33,989 bases of DNA from Ruminococcus sp. (GCA_021205185.1 JAJPYB010000011.1:1-33989), one strand, 5' to 3'. Shown: positions 17,021-26,088, counted from the first letter of the stretch. Notes: generated from the sequence alone by a model not told the origin. Numbers and translations: made by a program.

Positions 17021-17986
17021 CTACTTGCGCTTGTTCACTCCTAGAAACGCAGCGCCTATAATTCCTGCGTCGTTGCCCAGCGACGCTATAACTATCTCCG
17101 TATTCTTTTCAGAATTTTTGGTGTAAATTTCTCTCTTTACAATTTCCTTGACAGGATTTAAAAGAGCGTCGCCCTCGTTGCAAACTCCGCCGCCGATACA
17201 CAAAACATTCGGCTGGAATATATTTATCATATTTGTAATTCCCAAAGCGAGATAGCGAATATATCTTTCGCAAACCTCCTTTGCAACGGGACAGCCTTCT
17301 CTCATTGCCTGAAATGAAAGCTTACCAGAAACCTTTCCTTCCTCTCGGCTCATTTTAGCCATCAGGCAATCAGGACTAAGCTCAACCGCTTCCTTAGTCA
17401 TACGGATAAGACCAGTAGCAGAAGAGAAAACCTCAAAGCAGCCCTTCCTTCCGCAGGTGCACTCAGGTCCGTTAGGATCGATCACCGTATGGCCAAGCTC
17501 CGCTCCTGCGAAGTTAAAGCCTGAATAGATTTTACCGTCGATTATAATTCCTCCGCCGACGCCGGTTCCTAAAGTAATACAAACAGCGTCACGAGCGTTC
17601 TTTGCGGAGCCAGCTAAATACTCGCCGTAAGCCGCCGCATTGGCGTCGTTTTCAATAAAGACAGGAATATCAATCATTTCCCTCATAGTCTTTACCATAT
17701 CAAAATTGTAAAAGCCTAGATTGCAGGAATACTCGATAATTCCGTCGTCGCTGTTTGCAATTCCCGGAGTTCCTATTCCGATGCTCTGAATGTCTGAAAT
17801 GGAAATTCCGCTGGCAACTGTCGCCTGCATTATAACTGCAACTATGTCCTTACAGATTTCCTCGCCCGGTCGTGGCGTTTTGGTCTTGGTAGACGCCTTT
17901 GAAAGTATGTTATACTTTTCGTCTACAACTCCCGCTACGATATTTGTTCCGCCAAGGTCTACTCCGATATAATACTTCATATTCAT
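17021..17986 (-). CDS. ROK family glucokinase
   Basis: Cytosolic ATP-dependent hexokinase, probably for glucose released from cellodextrins. The 321 residues lack the N-terminal helix-turn-helix of ROK repressors, so it is a kinase. Visible: YIGVDLGGTNIVAGVVD (phosphate 1 loop), FIENDANAAAYGEYL with the catalytic Asp, CITLGTGVGGGIIIDGKIYSG (phosphate 2), GAELGHTVIDPNG and the zinc motif CTCGRKGCFEVFSS. Two nearby ATGs (17986 and 17980) exist; the GAGCGGG before them is weak and better placed for the second. It is the first gene of the long operon, behind a strong promoter. Confidence 0.95.
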   Translation of the reverse strand: MNMKYYIGVDLGGTNIVAGVVDEKYNILSKASTKTKTPRPGEEICKDIVAVIMQATVASGISISDIQSIGIGTPGIANSDDGIIEYSCNLGFYNFDMVKTMREMIDIPVFIENDANAAAYGEYLAGSAKNARDAVCITLGTGVGGGIIIDGKIYSGFNFAGAELGHTVIDPNGPECTCGRKGCFEVFSSATGLIRMTKEAVELSPDCLMAKMSREEGKVSGKLSFQAMREGCPVAKEVCERYIRYLALGITNMINIFQPNVLCIGGGVCNEGDALLNPVKEIVKREIYTKNSEKNTEIVIASLGNDAGIIGAAFLGVNKRK

Positions 17987-18004
17987 ACCCGCTCTTCATT
18001 AAAT

Positions 18005-18027
18005 TTTCAGGACGCTTTCCCCTGAAA
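18005..18027 (-). promoter_or_regulatory. Small hairpin in the 5' leader of the glucokinase operon
   Basis: A 7-bp inverted repeat (tttcagg at 18005-18011, cctgaaa at 18021-18027, 9-base loop) lies about 20 bases before the start codon and downstream of the promoter. It could affect translation of the first gene or bind a regulator. No known riboswitch fold is visible. Confidence 0.35.
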
Positions 18028-18050
18028 TGTGTATGCGCCTAATTACATTA

Positions 18051-18079
18051 AGTATATCATATCAGCCCTTTAAAGTCAA
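18051..18079 (-). promoter_or_regulatory. Promoter of the glucokinase-aro-ilvD-pyr-degV operon
   Basis: Minus-strand -35 TTGACT (18074-18079), 17-bp spacer, -10 TATACT (18051-18056). It is the only strong promoter I found for the 11 same-strand genes down to 8759, most of which are separated by fewer than 35 bases. Confidence 0.87.
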
Positions 18080-18099
18080 CGCCTCAAAGCATTACGACA

Positions 18100-18136
18100 C
18101 AAAAAAGCGGCCTTCACACAAAGTGTAAAAAGCCGC
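18100..18136 (-). terminator. Terminator of the leu operon
   Basis: Imperfect long stem (GCGGC arm, G-T pairs, one bulge, ACAC/GTGT apex) over 18107-18136, followed on the minus strand by TTTTTT (18106-18101), 14 bases after the leuB stop. Confidence 0.85.
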
Positions 18137-18149
18137 AAGTGTTTTTCTT

Positions 18150-19223
18150 TTAAATTTCTGCTGCTACAAGGTCGCCCATTTCGCTACAGGAAACGAGCTT
18201 GTTTCCCTCAGACATAATATCGCCTGTGCGATAGCCGTTATTAAGCACTTTATCTACCGCCGCTTCGATAGCGTCAGCTTCAGCAGCCATATCGAACGAA
18301 TATCTCAGCATCATAGCAACCGACAGAATCGTTGCAATAGGATTTGCTTTATTTTGTCCTGCAATATCAGGAGCAGAGCCGTGAATTGGCTCGTAAAGTC
18401 CTAAGGTTCCTTCGCCGAGCGACGCTGACGGAATCATTCCGAGCGAGCCTGTTATCATTGAAGCCTCGTCTGACAAAATATCTCCGAACAGATTTTCTGT
18501 TACGATAACGTCAAACTGAGCAGGATTGTGAACAAGCTGCATAGCGGTATTATCAACCAGAATATCAGAAAACTCAACGTCAGGATATTCAGCGGCTACC
18601 TTATGAGTAACCTCTCTCCAGAGTCTTGAGGAATCAAGCACGTTCGCCTTATCTACCGAGTGAACCTTGCTTCTTCTCTTTCTTGCCATATCGAAGGCTA
18701 CTCTTGCGATTCTTTCTACCTCGTAATCCGAATACGCCATAGAATCGCTGGCAGTTTTCACTCCGTTTTCGTCAACGTGAGTGTCACGCTTTCCAAAATA
18801 TGCGCCGCCGATAAGCTCACGAACTATTACAAGGTCAAGTCCGTTTTCTGTAATTTCCTCCTTCAGAGGGCAAGCCCCCTTGAGCGCCGGAATGAGCTTC
18901 GCCGGACGAATGTTTGCAAAAAGCTTGAGCGCTCCTCTGATTCCTAAAAGTCCCGCTTCAGGGCGTTTGTCGCCCGGGAGAGTATCCCACTTAGGGCCGC
19001 CTACCGCTCCGAGCAGAACGCTGTCGGAAGCTAAGCAAACGTCAACCGTTTCCTTTGGAAGCGGTTCGCCTGTAACGTCAATTGCGCAGCCGCCCATTAA
19101 AACGTCGGTATACTCGAATTTGTGGCCGTACTTTTCGCCCACCTTATCAAGCACCTTCAGAGCTTCGGTTACAATTTCAGGTCCTATTCCGTCGCCCTTT
19201 ATAACAGCTATTTTCTTTTCCAT
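18150..19223 (-). CDS. leuB: 3-isopropylmalate dehydrogenase
   Basis: NAD-dependent oxidative decarboxylation of 3-isopropylmalate in leucine synthesis. The 357 residues match the family. Visible: [14 protein letters not shown] at 5-18, [22 protein letters not shown] (substrate arginine), [25 protein letters not shown], metal-binding [25 protein letters not shown], and the NAD-site [24 protein letters not shown] lies about 11 bases before the ATG. It is the last gene of the operon, 37 bases after the ybjQ-like gene. Confidence 0.98.
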   Translation of the reverse strand: MEKKIAVIKGDGIGPEIVTEALKVLDKVGEKYGHKFEYTDVLMGGCAIDVTGEPLPKETVDVCLASDSVLLGAVGGPKWDTLPGDKRPEAGLLGIRGALKLFANIRPAKLIPALKGACPLKEEITENGLDLVIVRELIGGAYFGKRDTHVDENGVKTASDSMAYSDYEVERIARVAFDMARKRRSKVHSVDKANVLDSSRLWREVTHKVAAEYPDVEFSDILVDNTAMQLVHNPAQFDVIVTENLFGDILSDEASMITGSLGMIPSASLGEGTLGLYEPIHGSAPDIAGQNKANPIATILSVAMMLRYSFDMAAEADAIEAAVDKVLNNGYRTGDIMSEGNKLVSCSEMGDLVAAEI

Positions 19224-19260
19224 TTCTCTTTTAATCTCCTTTTGCCTTATAGCGTGTGCG

Positions 19261-19572
19261 TCAGATAAACTTTACAGCCGTTCCGACTACCATTACCTCA
19301 GCTGCACCCTGTGCAATGGAGGAGGACGAATATCTGACGCCTACTATAGCGTCCGCTCCCATTCTTTGAGCCTCCTCAACCATTCGCTGAGTTGCAATTT
19401 CTCTGGCTTCGTTCATCATCTTGGTGTAGCTTCCAAGCTCTCCGCCAACCATGCTCTTAAAGCCCTGTCCCATATCCTTGAACATATTCTTAGACTGGAT
19501 TGTGCTTCCCTTTACAAGTGAAATCGGCTGGTACTTCTGATTCCCTAAGCTTTCAATCGAAAATAAATACAT
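19261..19572 (-). CDS. YbjQ family (UPF0145) protein
   Basis: Small cytosolic protein of 103 residues, the usual length for the YbjQ/UPF0145 family sometimes called heavy-metal-binding domain; its function is not established. Family features visible are the central [26 protein letters not shown] and the C-terminal [10 protein letters not shown], with an N-terminal variant [23 protein letters not shown]. There are no cysteines or histidines, so metal binding is not supported here. GGAGGG precedes the ATG. It is inserted between leuD (33-base gap) and leuB (37-base gap) in one apparent transcript. Confidence 0.93.
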   Translation of the reverse strand: MYLFSIESLGNQKYQPISLVKGSTIQSKNMFKDMGQGFKSMVGGELGSYTKMMNEAREIATQRMVEEAQRMGADAIVGVRYSSSSIAQGAAEVMVVGTAVKFI

Positions 19573-19605
19573 AAAACCCTCCTATATTGTTTTATTTCAA
19601 ACAGA

Positions 19606-20085
19606 CTACTTTATCGAATTGAGCAGTCCGTTTTTGCTAATGATATTCTTTATAAATTCAGGGAATGGATTGCCCTGATAGGTTTTGCCTGTTGTCTTAT
19701 CGGTGATAACTCCCGTATCGAAATCAATTTCAACCTCGTCGCCGCCCTGAATACCGTCAGCAGCCTCGGGACATTCAAGAATCGGAAGTCCGATGTTGAT
19801 AGAATTTCTGTAAAAAATTCTGGCAAAGGTTTTTGCGATAACGCAGGAAATTCCGCTCGCTTTAATAGCGATCGGAGCGTGCTCTCTTGACGAGCCGCAT
19901 CCAAAGTTATGGTCAGCGACAATAATATCGCCTTCCTTTACGTTCTTTACAAAATCTACGTCTATATCCTCCATGCAATGAGACGCAAGCTCCTTGTGGT
20001 CGGAGGTATTCAGATAACGAGCAGGGATAATAACGTCGGTATCGACATTGTCGCCGTACTTATGAACTGTTCCGTTTACTTTCAT
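19606..20085 (-). CDS. leuD: 3-isopropylmalate dehydratase small subunit
   Basis: Small subunit of isopropylmalate isomerase; pairs with LeuC to convert 2- to 3-isopropylmalate. The 159 residues are the short archaeal/clostridial form. Visible: [37 protein letters not shown] (swivelling-domain substrate loop), and [28 protein letters not shown] lies about 8 bases before the ATG and 13 bases separate it from leuC. Confidence 0.97.
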   Translation of the reverse strand: MKVNGTVHKYGDNVDTDVIIPARYLNTSDHKELASHCMEDIDVDFVKNVKEGDIIVADHNFGCGSSREHAPIAIKASGISCVIAKTFARIFYRNSINIGLPILECPEAADGIQGGDEVEIDFDTGVITDKTTGKTYQGNPFPEFIKNIISKNGLLNSIK

Positions 20086-20098
20086 TTGTTCTTCCTCC

Positions 20099-21361
20099 TT
20101 ACATAATCTCGCTTGGCTGAGAAATTTTACCTGTTACGGCGCTTGCCGCCGCAACGTACGGACTGCTCAGATAAACCTCGCTCTCGGGGTGGCCCATTCT
20201 TCCGACGAAGTTTCTGTTAGTCGTAGCGACAGCTCTTTCGCCCTTTGCTAAAATTCCCATATGACCGCCAAGACAAGGACCGCAGGTTGGAGTTGAAACA
20301 GCGCAGCCGGCGTCGATAAATATCTTTAAAAGTCCCTCTTCCATTGCTGTGAGGTAAACCCTCTGAGTTGCAGGAATTACTATACAGCGAACATTTTTAG
20401 CGACCTTTTTACCCTTTAAGATTTCAGCCGCCGCGCGCATATCTTCAATTCTGCCGTTTGTGCATGAGCCGATTACCACTTGATCGATCTTTATATCGCC
20501 TATCTCGTCAAACGTCCTTGCGTTTTCAGGCAAATGAGGAAACGCAACGGTAGGCTTTATCTCACTAAGATTTATATCATAAACGCTTTCATACTCAGCG
20601 TCGTCATCAGCGGTGTAATATGTAAACTCGTCGGTTACTCTTCCCTTTACATATTCAAGCGTTACATCGTCAACTGCGAAGATTCCGTTCTTGGCTCCTG
20701 CTTCGATAGCCATATTCGCCATACAAAGCCTGTCCTCCATAGTAAGATTATGAAGTCCGTCGCCTGAAAATTCCATTGATTTATATAGTGCGCCGTCGAC
20801 ACCGATTTTACCGATAATATGTAAGATTACGTCCTTGCCCGAAACGTACTTGTTCAGGCTTCCCGTCAGGTTAAACTTAATAGCGGCAGGAACCTTAAAC
20901 CACGCCTTTCCCGTTGCCATTCCGGCAGCCATGTCTGTTGAGCCGACACCTGTTGAAAAAGCTCCGAGCGCTCCGTAGGTACAGGTGTGTGAATCTGCGC
21001 CGATTACACAGTCGCCCGGCTTTACAAGTCCCTTTTCGGGAAGGAGAGCGTGCTCAACTCCCATATCTCCAACGTCATAGAAATTTACTACTCCAAGCTC
21101 GTTGCAAAAATCTCTGCACTGCTTGCATTGAGCCGCAGCCTTAATATCCTTGTTCGGTGCAAAATGGTCCATTACCATTGAAATTTTAGTCTTATCAAAA
21201 ACCCCTGAAAATCCAGCCTTGTTAAACTCGTTAATTGCAACCGGGGACGTAATATCGTTTCCCAGTACCATATCAAGGTTTGCCATAATAAGCTCTCCGG
21301 CCTTGACAGACTCTACTCCTGCGTGAGCTGCTAAGACCTTCTGAGTCATTGTCATACCCAT
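20099..21361 (-). CDS. leuC: 3-isopropylmalate dehydratase large subunit
   Basis: Catalytic subunit of isopropylmalate isomerase, an aconitase-fold [4Fe-4S] enzyme. The 420 residues fit the shorter, homoaconitase-like family. Cluster ligands visible are C300 in [14 protein letters not shown] and C360/C363 in [13 protein letters not shown]. Also seen: [13 protein letters not shown] at the start, [32 protein letters not shown] and [30 protein letters not shown] is about 6 bases before the ATG. First gene of leuC-leuD-ybjQ-leuB; leuA is not in the window. Confidence 0.98.
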   Translation of the reverse strand: MGMTMTQKVLAAHAGVESVKAGELIMANLDMVLGNDITSPVAINEFNKAGFSGVFDKTKISMVMDHFAPNKDIKAAAQCKQCRDFCNELGVVNFYDVGDMGVEHALLPEKGLVKPGDCVIGADSHTCTYGALGAFSTGVGSTDMAAGMATGKAWFKVPAAIKFNLTGSLNKYVSGKDVILHIIGKIGVDGALYKSMEFSGDGLHNLTMEDRLCMANMAIEAGAKNGIFAVDDVTLEYVKGRVTDEFTYYTADDDAEYESVYDINLSEIKPTVAFPHLPENARTFDEIGDIKIDQVVIGSCTNGRIEDMRAAAEILKGKKVAKNVRCIVIPATQRVYLTAMEEGLLKIFIDAGCAVSTPTCGPCLGGHMGILAKGERAVATTNRNFVGRMGHPESEVYLSSPYVAAASAVTGKISQPSEIM

Positions 21362-21423
21362 ATTTTACCTCTCCTTTCATTCTTTACAGCGAAAAAGCTA
21401 TATTTTCACTTTTACTTAAAATA

Positions 21424-21452
21424 ATTGTATCACAAATTACTGACATTTGCAA
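21424..21452 (-). promoter_or_regulatory. Promoter of the leu operon
   Basis: Minus-strand -35 TTGCAA (21447-21452), 17-bp spacer, -10 TACAAT (21424-21429). The leader is about 55 bases and too short for a T-box or a classical leucine attenuator. It abuts the ferredoxin terminator. Confidence 0.75.
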
Positions 21453-21455
21453 GTA

Positions 21456-21494
21456 GCAAAAACAAAACCACACTCTTAAAAAAGAATGTGGTCG
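21456..21494 (-). terminator. Terminator of the ferredoxin gene
   Basis: Stem of 11 positions with one mismatch (21467-21477 with 21482-21492), 4-base A loop, then a T-rich run on the minus strand. The plus strand also ends in GTTTTG. It lies about 20 bases after the ferredoxin stop. Confidence 0.82.
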
Positions 21495-21513
21495 TTTTGT
21501 TATGTAATAAAAA

Positions 21514-21684
21514 TTACTCAGCCTGTGGTGCACCTACTGGGCAGGTAGCAGCGCAGGAACCGCAATCAATGCAAGCATCAGCGTCGATAACGTACTTTCC
21601 GTCGCCCTCAGAAATTGCACTTACAGGACAATCAGCAGCACAAGCGCCGCATGAAATACATTCATCTGAAATTTTGTATGCCAT
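21514..21684 (-). CDS. 2x[4Fe-4S] ferredoxin, clostridial type
   Basis: A 56-residue electron carrier typical of anaerobes. Two CxxCxxCxxxCP clusters are visible: C9/C12/C15/C19-P and C38/C41/C44/C48-P, each set split with its partner between the two clusters. The product starts MAYKISDECISCGACAADCP. It is acidic as expected. GGAGGG lies about 8 bases before the ATG. It is monocistronic, with its own promoter and terminator, between the leu operon and the ABC exporter operon. Partners (hydrogenase, pyruvate:ferredoxin oxidoreductase) are not in the window. Confidence 0.97.
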   Translation of the reverse strand: MAYKISDECISCGACAADCPVSAISEGDGKYVIDADACIDCGSCAATCPVGAPQAE

Positions 21685-21734
21685 AAAATTACCCTCCTCT
21701 AAGAAATTTCAAAGGCTTTTGCCTTCTACTATAT

Positions 21735-21762
21735 ATAATAGCATATTTTTTGAAAAATGCAA
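21735..21762 (-). promoter_or_regulatory. Promoter of the ferredoxin gene
   Basis: Minus-strand -35 TTGCAT (21757-21762), 16-bp spacer, -10 TATTAT (21735-21740). A small hairpin (aaggc/gcctt at 21712-21725) lies in the leader. Confidence 0.7.
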
Positions 21763-21820
21763 GGCATATTTAAAAAATAAATGTTTTAACGATTTGCATA
21801 TGCTAACTCAAAAAATTGAA

Positions 21821-21860
21821 CACCAAAAAGCAATGCCTCCGCCGTGTGGCAGAGGCAAAA
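21821..21860 (-). terminator. Terminator of the marR-ABC operon
   Basis: Nine-pair stem (gcctccgcc at 21835-21843 with ggcagaggc at 21848-21856, one G-T pair), then ATTGCTTTTTGG on the minus strand, about 14 bases after the stop of the last exporter gene. Confidence 0.75.
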
Positions 21861-21869
21861 AGCTTAGAT

Positions 21870-23798
21870 TTAAACATTCTTTTCCTGATTTCCGCTTGAA
21901 AGCTCGAAGGCTCCGGTATAAAGCTGGTAATACTTACCCTTTTCGGCAATAAGCGCATCGTGGTTTCCACGCTCTATGATTCTTCCTAAATCCAGAACCA
22001 TAATAACGTCTGAGTTTTGAATTGTTGAAAGTCGGTGAGCGATTACGAAGGTTGTTCTTCCGTACATTAAGCTATCCATGCCCTTTTGAACTATAATCTC
22101 GGTTCTTGTGTCGATTGAAGAGGTAGCCTCATCGAGAATCATTACAGGCGGGTCTGCAACAGCACATCGGGCGATTGACAGAAGCTGTCTTTGTCCTTGT
22201 GAAATTGAAGCTCCGTTATCTGTAAGCATTGTATTATAGCCGTCAGGCAGTCTTTCGATAAAGTCATCGGCGTTTGCAAGCTTGGCTGCGGCAATACATT
22301 CCTCGTCAGAAGCATCAAGTCTTCCGTAGCGGATGTTATCCATAACAGTTCCTGTGAACAGGTTTGTATCCTGCAAAACCATTCCAAGCGAACGACGTAA
22401 ATCAGCCTTTTTAATCTTGTTGATATTTATGCCGTCGTATCTTATCTTTCCGTCTGCAATATCATAGAACCTGTTGATGAGGTTTGTAATAGTTGTCTTT
22501 CCTGCACCCGTCGCTCCGACAAACGCTATCTTTTCACCCGGTCTTGCGTAGATGCTTATGTCATGAAGAACTATCTTTTCAGGAACATAACCGAAATCTA
22601 CTCCGTCGAGAACTACGTCGCCCTCAAGCTTTGTATAGGTTGTAGTTCCGTCACCGTGAGGATGCTTCCACGCCCACATTTCAGTTCTTTCGTCGCATTC
22701 TACAAGCTCGCCGTTTTTATCGTACTTCGCATTTACAAGAGTTACGTAGCCGTCGTCGGTTTCGCTTTCCTCATTAAGCAGGTCGAAAATTCTCTGCGCT
22801 CCTGCAAGAGCCATAATAACCGAGTTCATCTGCTGTGAAATCTGAGTTATCGGCTGTGTAAAGCTCTTTGAAAGCTGCAGAAAGGAAACGATGGTACCTA
22901 CTGTCATACCGCCTACTCCGAAGAATGCAAGCGCGCCGCCGAAAATTGCAAGCAATACGTATTGCAAATTTCCTAAATTTCCCATAATCGGCATCAGGAT
23001 ATTTGCGTACTTGTTTGCTTGATAAGCGTTTTCGCCGAGCTTTTCGTTGATTTTGTCAAAGCCCTCTTCGTTCTTTTCCTCGTGGCAGAAAACCTTTACT
23101 ACCTTTTGTCCAGTTATCATTTCCTCGATATAGCCGTTCATTTCACCGATAGATTTTTGCTGCAAAACGAAGTGCTTCGAACTCTTTCCGCCGACGTTTT
23201 TCATAACAAGCACCATCAGAACTACCGTTGCCAGAACGAAAATGGTCAGCCAAACGTTTGTGCCTATCATTGCGATAAAGGTAACGATAATTGAAATTAA
23301 CGAAGAAATAGCCTGTGGAACGCTCTGGGAAATCATCTGTCTTAGAGTATCGGTATCGTTTGTATAACGGCTCATTATATCTCCGTGAAGGTGGGTATCG
23401 AAGTATTTAATCGGAAGCGTTTGCATATGTGAGAACATCGAGTCTCTCACGCTCTTTAAAATTCCCTGCGAGATAATTACCATCAGGAAATTGTAAAGCC
23501 AGCTCGCTAAAATTCCAACGATATATATTAGCGCCATTCTCATAAGCGCTTGTGCGAGCGGTGCAAAGCTAGGCGCAGATTCGCTCAGCATTGGAGTGAT
23601 ATAATCGTCGATAAGGCTTTGCAAAAATACCGAGGAAGCGGTAGTTGCAACAGCGCTGAGAATGATACAAATTACAACAACGCCAAAGTATGCTCTGTTT
23701 TTCTTGTTGACCAACGAGAGAAGAGTCTTTATCGTCTTTCCCGTTCCTTTCATCTTGGGTCTTGGTCCCATTTGTCCTCTAGGTCCTGGTCCTGGCAT
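21870..23798 (-). CDS. ABC exporter half-transporter, consensus-site subunit
   Basis: Inner-membrane half-transporter of a heterodimeric multidrug-type exporter (YheH/LmrD/TM288-like). The N-terminal 20 residues are Gly/Pro-rich. Residues about 35-335 hold six membrane helices, and the ATPase follows. Walker A is GATGAGKTT (428-436, K434), Q-loop Q476, Walker B MILDEATSS with the catalytic E557, and switch H588 in VIAHRLS. The signature motif is degenerate: ISQGQ (532-536) in place of LSGGQ. Residues about 350-393 are an extra segment with aromatic and charged residues before the ATPase core. The 642 residues are long for the family because of it. Its ATG shares one base with the stop of the partner gene (TAATG), so the two are coupled. 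Substrate unknown. Confidence 0.95.
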   Translation of the reverse strand: MPGPGPRGQMGPRPKMKGTGKTIKTLLSLVNKKNRAYFGVVVICIILSAVATTASSVFLQSLIDDYITPMLSESAPSFAPLAQALMRMALIYIVGILASWLYNFLMVIISQGILKSVRDSMFSHMQTLPIKYFDTHLHGDIMSRYTNDTDTLRQMISQSVPQAISSLISIIVTFIAMIGTNVWLTIFVLATVVLMVLVMKNVGGKSSKHFVLQQKSIGEMNGYIEEMITGQKVVKVFCHEEKNEEGFDKINEKLGENAYQANKYANILMPIMGNLGNLQYVLLAIFGGALAFFGVGGMTVGTIVSFLQLSKSFTQPITQISQQMNSVIMALAGAQRIFDLLNEESETDDGYVTLVNAKYDKNGELVECDERTEMWAWKHPHGDGTTTYTKLEGDVVLDGVDFGYVPEKIVLHDISIYARPGEKIAFVGATGAGKTTITNLINRFYDIADGKIRYDGININKIKKADLRRSLGMVLQDTNLFTGTVMDNIRYGRLDASDEECIAAAKLANADDFIERLPDGYNTMLTDNGASISQGQRQLLSIARCAVADPPVMILDEATSSIDTRTEIIVQKGMDSLMYGRTTFVIAHRLSTIQNSDVIMVLDLGRIIERGNHDALIAEKGKYYQLYTGAFELSSGNQEKNV

Positions 23799-25540
23799 TA
23801 TTCAAGCCCTCCTTTCTGCTGAGAATAGTAAACCTCCTGGTAAATCTCATTTCTTGCTAAAAGCTCCTCATGAGTACCAAAGTCGTTTATTCTTCCTCCG
23901 TCGAGAACTATTATCTTGTCAGAATTCATAACTGAAGAAATTCTCTGTGCGATAATAAGCTTTGTGGTATCAGGAATTTCCTCTGCGAACGCCTTTCTGA
24001 TAAGAGCGTCGGTTCTTGTATCAACGGCGCTTGTAGAGTCGTCGAGAATTAAAATCTTCGGCTTTTTAATAAGCGCTCTTGCGATACAAAGCCTTTGCTT
24101 CTGACCGCCTGATACGTTAGTACCGCCCTGCTCGATATAGGTGTCGTAGCCGTCTGGGAACGTGCTTATAAACTCGTCAGCCTGTGAAAGCTTACAAGCC
24201 CTCTCAATTTCCTCATCGGTTGCGTCCTCCTTACCCCAGCGAAGGTTATCCTTAATGGTTCCTGAGAACAGTACGTTTTTCTGCAAAACCATTGCAACCT
24301 CGCCTCGAAGAGCAGGAATATCGTACTCGCGAACGTCCTTTCCGCCGACGAGTATTTCGCCCTCGGTTACGTCGTAAAATCTTGGAATAAGCTGTACAAA
24401 CGTACTCTTTGCTGAACCCGTTCCGCCGATAATACCAATCGTTTCACCAGCGTTGATTTTCAAATTTATATCGCTTATACAGTTGGTTCCGCCCTTACCA
24501 GCATAGCTGAAGGATACGTTTTTAAATTCAATGCTGCCATCTGTGATGTTGTAATCAGGATTTTCAGGGTCCTTGATGTCAGGAGTTTCCTCCAGAACTT
24601 CAACAATTCTCTTGATCGAAGCTCTTGACATAATTACCATTACGAAAATCATTGAGAGCATCATCAGGCTCATCAGAATCTGCATTGTGTAGGTAAACAT
24701 ACTTGTAAGCTGACCCGTTGTAAGCTCGGTAGCGCCGCTGTTTACTATCATATTGGATCCGAACCATGAAAGAGCTATCATACAGCCGTATACGCAAAGC
24801 ATCATAACCGGCTGGTTGAAGGCAAGCAGCTTTTCAGCTTTTGATTGAAGCTTATAAACCTCGGTTGAAACATTACCGAACTTTTCCTTTTCGTGATCCT
24901 CTCTTACAAAGCTCTTGACAACTCGTATGCCGTGAAGGTTTTCACCAACTACATTATTGAGCTTATCATAGCCCTTAAACACCTTCTCGAATATCGGGTG
25001 AACCTTTAATGACAGCGCAAATATTGTCACGCCTAAGATTGGTATCGCTACCAAGAAAATCAGCGAAAGCTTAGGACTGATAATTGCTGTTGCAATTACT
25101 GAAAGGATCAGCATAGCAGGTCCTCTTACTGCTGTTCTTATAATCATCATATATGCGTTCTGAACATTGGTAACGTCGGTTGTAAGTCTTGTTACAAGCG
25201 ACGAGGTTGAAAACTTATCAATATTCTTAAACGAATAGGTCTGAATGTTGTAAAACATATCATGTCGCATATTTTTAGCAAAACCGGCGGATGCTTTGGC
25301 AGCATAATTTCCTGAAAACGTTCCGCAGGCAAGCGACAGCATACAAACTAAAACCAGAACTATACCCATTTTTATGATATAGCTCATATTGGCCTGTTCG
25401 CTTCCCAAGCCATTATCAATAAGCGCCGCCATTATAATAGGGATTATAACCTCAAGTATAACCTCGCCTGTTACGAATGCAGGAGCTAAAAGCGATGGCA
25501 GCTTGTATTCCCTAACGCATTTCATCAATCTTTTTAACAT
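23798..25540 (-). CDS. ABC exporter half-transporter, degenerate-site subunit
   Basis: Partner of the 642-residue subunit (YheI/LmrC/TM287-like), 580 residues: six membrane helices in about 15-305, ATPase after 335. Walker A is GGTGSAKST (372-380, with Ala where Gly is usual), Q420, signature NVSGGQ (475-480) is canonical, Walker B LILDDSTSA has D501 in place of the catalytic Glu, and the switch residue is Q532 (IIAQRIS) in place of His. These changes are the hallmarks of the non-hydrolysing member of such heterodimers. It starts one base after the marR stop (TAG-T-ATG), with GAGGGAGA in the marR tail as its ribosome site. Confidence 0.95.
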   Translation of the reverse strand: MLKRLMKCVREYKLPSLLAPAFVTGEVILEVIIPIIMAALIDNGLGSEQANMSYIIKMGIVLVLVCMLSLACGTFSGNYAAKASAGFAKNMRHDMFYNIQTYSFKNIDKFSTSSLVTRLTTDVTNVQNAYMMIIRTAVRGPAMLILSVIATAIISPKLSLIFLVAIPILGVTIFALSLKVHPIFEKVFKGYDKLNNVVGENLHGIRVVKSFVREDHEKEKFGNVSTEVYKLQSKAEKLLAFNQPVMMLCVYGCMIALSWFGSNMIVNSGATELTTGQLTSMFTYTMQILMSLMMLSMIFVMVIMSRASIKRIVEVLEETPDIKDPENPDYNITDGSIEFKNVSFSYAGKGGTNCISDINLKINAGETIGIIGGTGSAKSTFVQLIPRFYDVTEGEILVGGKDVREYDIPALRGEVAMVLQKNVLFSGTIKDNLRWGKEDATDEEIERACKLSQADEFISTFPDGYDTYIEQGGTNVSGGQKQRLCIARALIKKPKILILDDSTSAVDTRTDALIRKAFAEEIPDTTKLIIAQRISSVMNSDKIIVLDGGRINDFGTHEELLARNEIYQEVYYSQQKGGLE

Positions 25541-25541
25541 A

Positions 25542-26033
25542 CTACTTTTTATCTCCCTCTCTTATAGTTTCTTTTTCGGCGTTTTCGCCAACCTTTCTTA
25601 GCACCTTCAAAAACACCTCAAGATCATCTGGATCGATTCCCTCCTGAAGCGCTCTTTCCTGCGCTAGCATATCCTCCTCGGCAATTTCGTGAAGCTCCAG
25701 AGCTGCGTCTGTCAGAACAAGCTTTTTAAGCCTTGCGTCCCCTTCAACGCTTTGCCGAACGATAAGACCCTGCTCCTCCATATTGCTGAGCATTTTTGAA
25801 ATAGAGGATTTTCTGATTGAAAATTCCTTTTCAATGTCCTTTTGATAGACATCACCCTTGCTGTGAGCAAGGTAGCCGATTACCCAGCCGTTTGTCTTTC
25901 CGAGCTTCTGGTCTAAAAGCCTGTGACCCTTCGAGGATATTACCATTCTGTGTACCGTGTGGGAAACCCGACTAAGCTCCCGACCGATAAAACGGTTCTT
26001 TTCCTCGTTAAAAGGGTCCTTGTCATCACTCAT
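25542..26033 (-). CDS. MarR family transcriptional regulator
   Basis: Winged-helix repressor predicted to control this exporter operon. In the 163-residue form the DNA-binding part runs from QKDIEKEFSIRKSSISKMLSNMEEQGLI to the wing VEGDARLKKLVLTD, with the conserved D-x-R in the wing. N- and C-terminal helices make the dimer. A TTG 6 codons upstream is possible, but GGGAGGA lies 7 bases before the ATG at 26033. It leads the operon, and palindromic sites lie just downstream of its -10, which fits autoregulation. Ligand unknown. Confidence 0.95.
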   Translation of the reverse strand: MSDDKDPFNEEKNRFIGRELSRVSHTVHRMVISSKGHRLLDQKLGKTNGWVIGYLAHSKGDVYQKDIEKEFSIRKSSISKMLSNMEEQGLIVRQSVEGDARLKKLVLTDAALELHEIAEEDMLAQERALQEGIDPDDLEVFLKVLRKVGENAEKETIREGDKK

Positions 26034-26088
26034 ACATCTTCCTCCCTTCAATCATAATAACCATCCCCTTGTAAATCTTGTTCGCTTT

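Noticed and set aside
18781-19521. 246-codon plus-strand open frame
   Set aside because: It runs opposite leuB and the ybjQ-like gene, both certain from motifs, and has a low-complexity, Ser/Pro-rich product with no family pattern; antisense shadow.
21362-21430. Leader of leuC as T-box or leucine attenuator
   Set aside because: Only about 55 bases between -10 and start, no Leu-codon leader peptide, no specifier or antiterminator structure.
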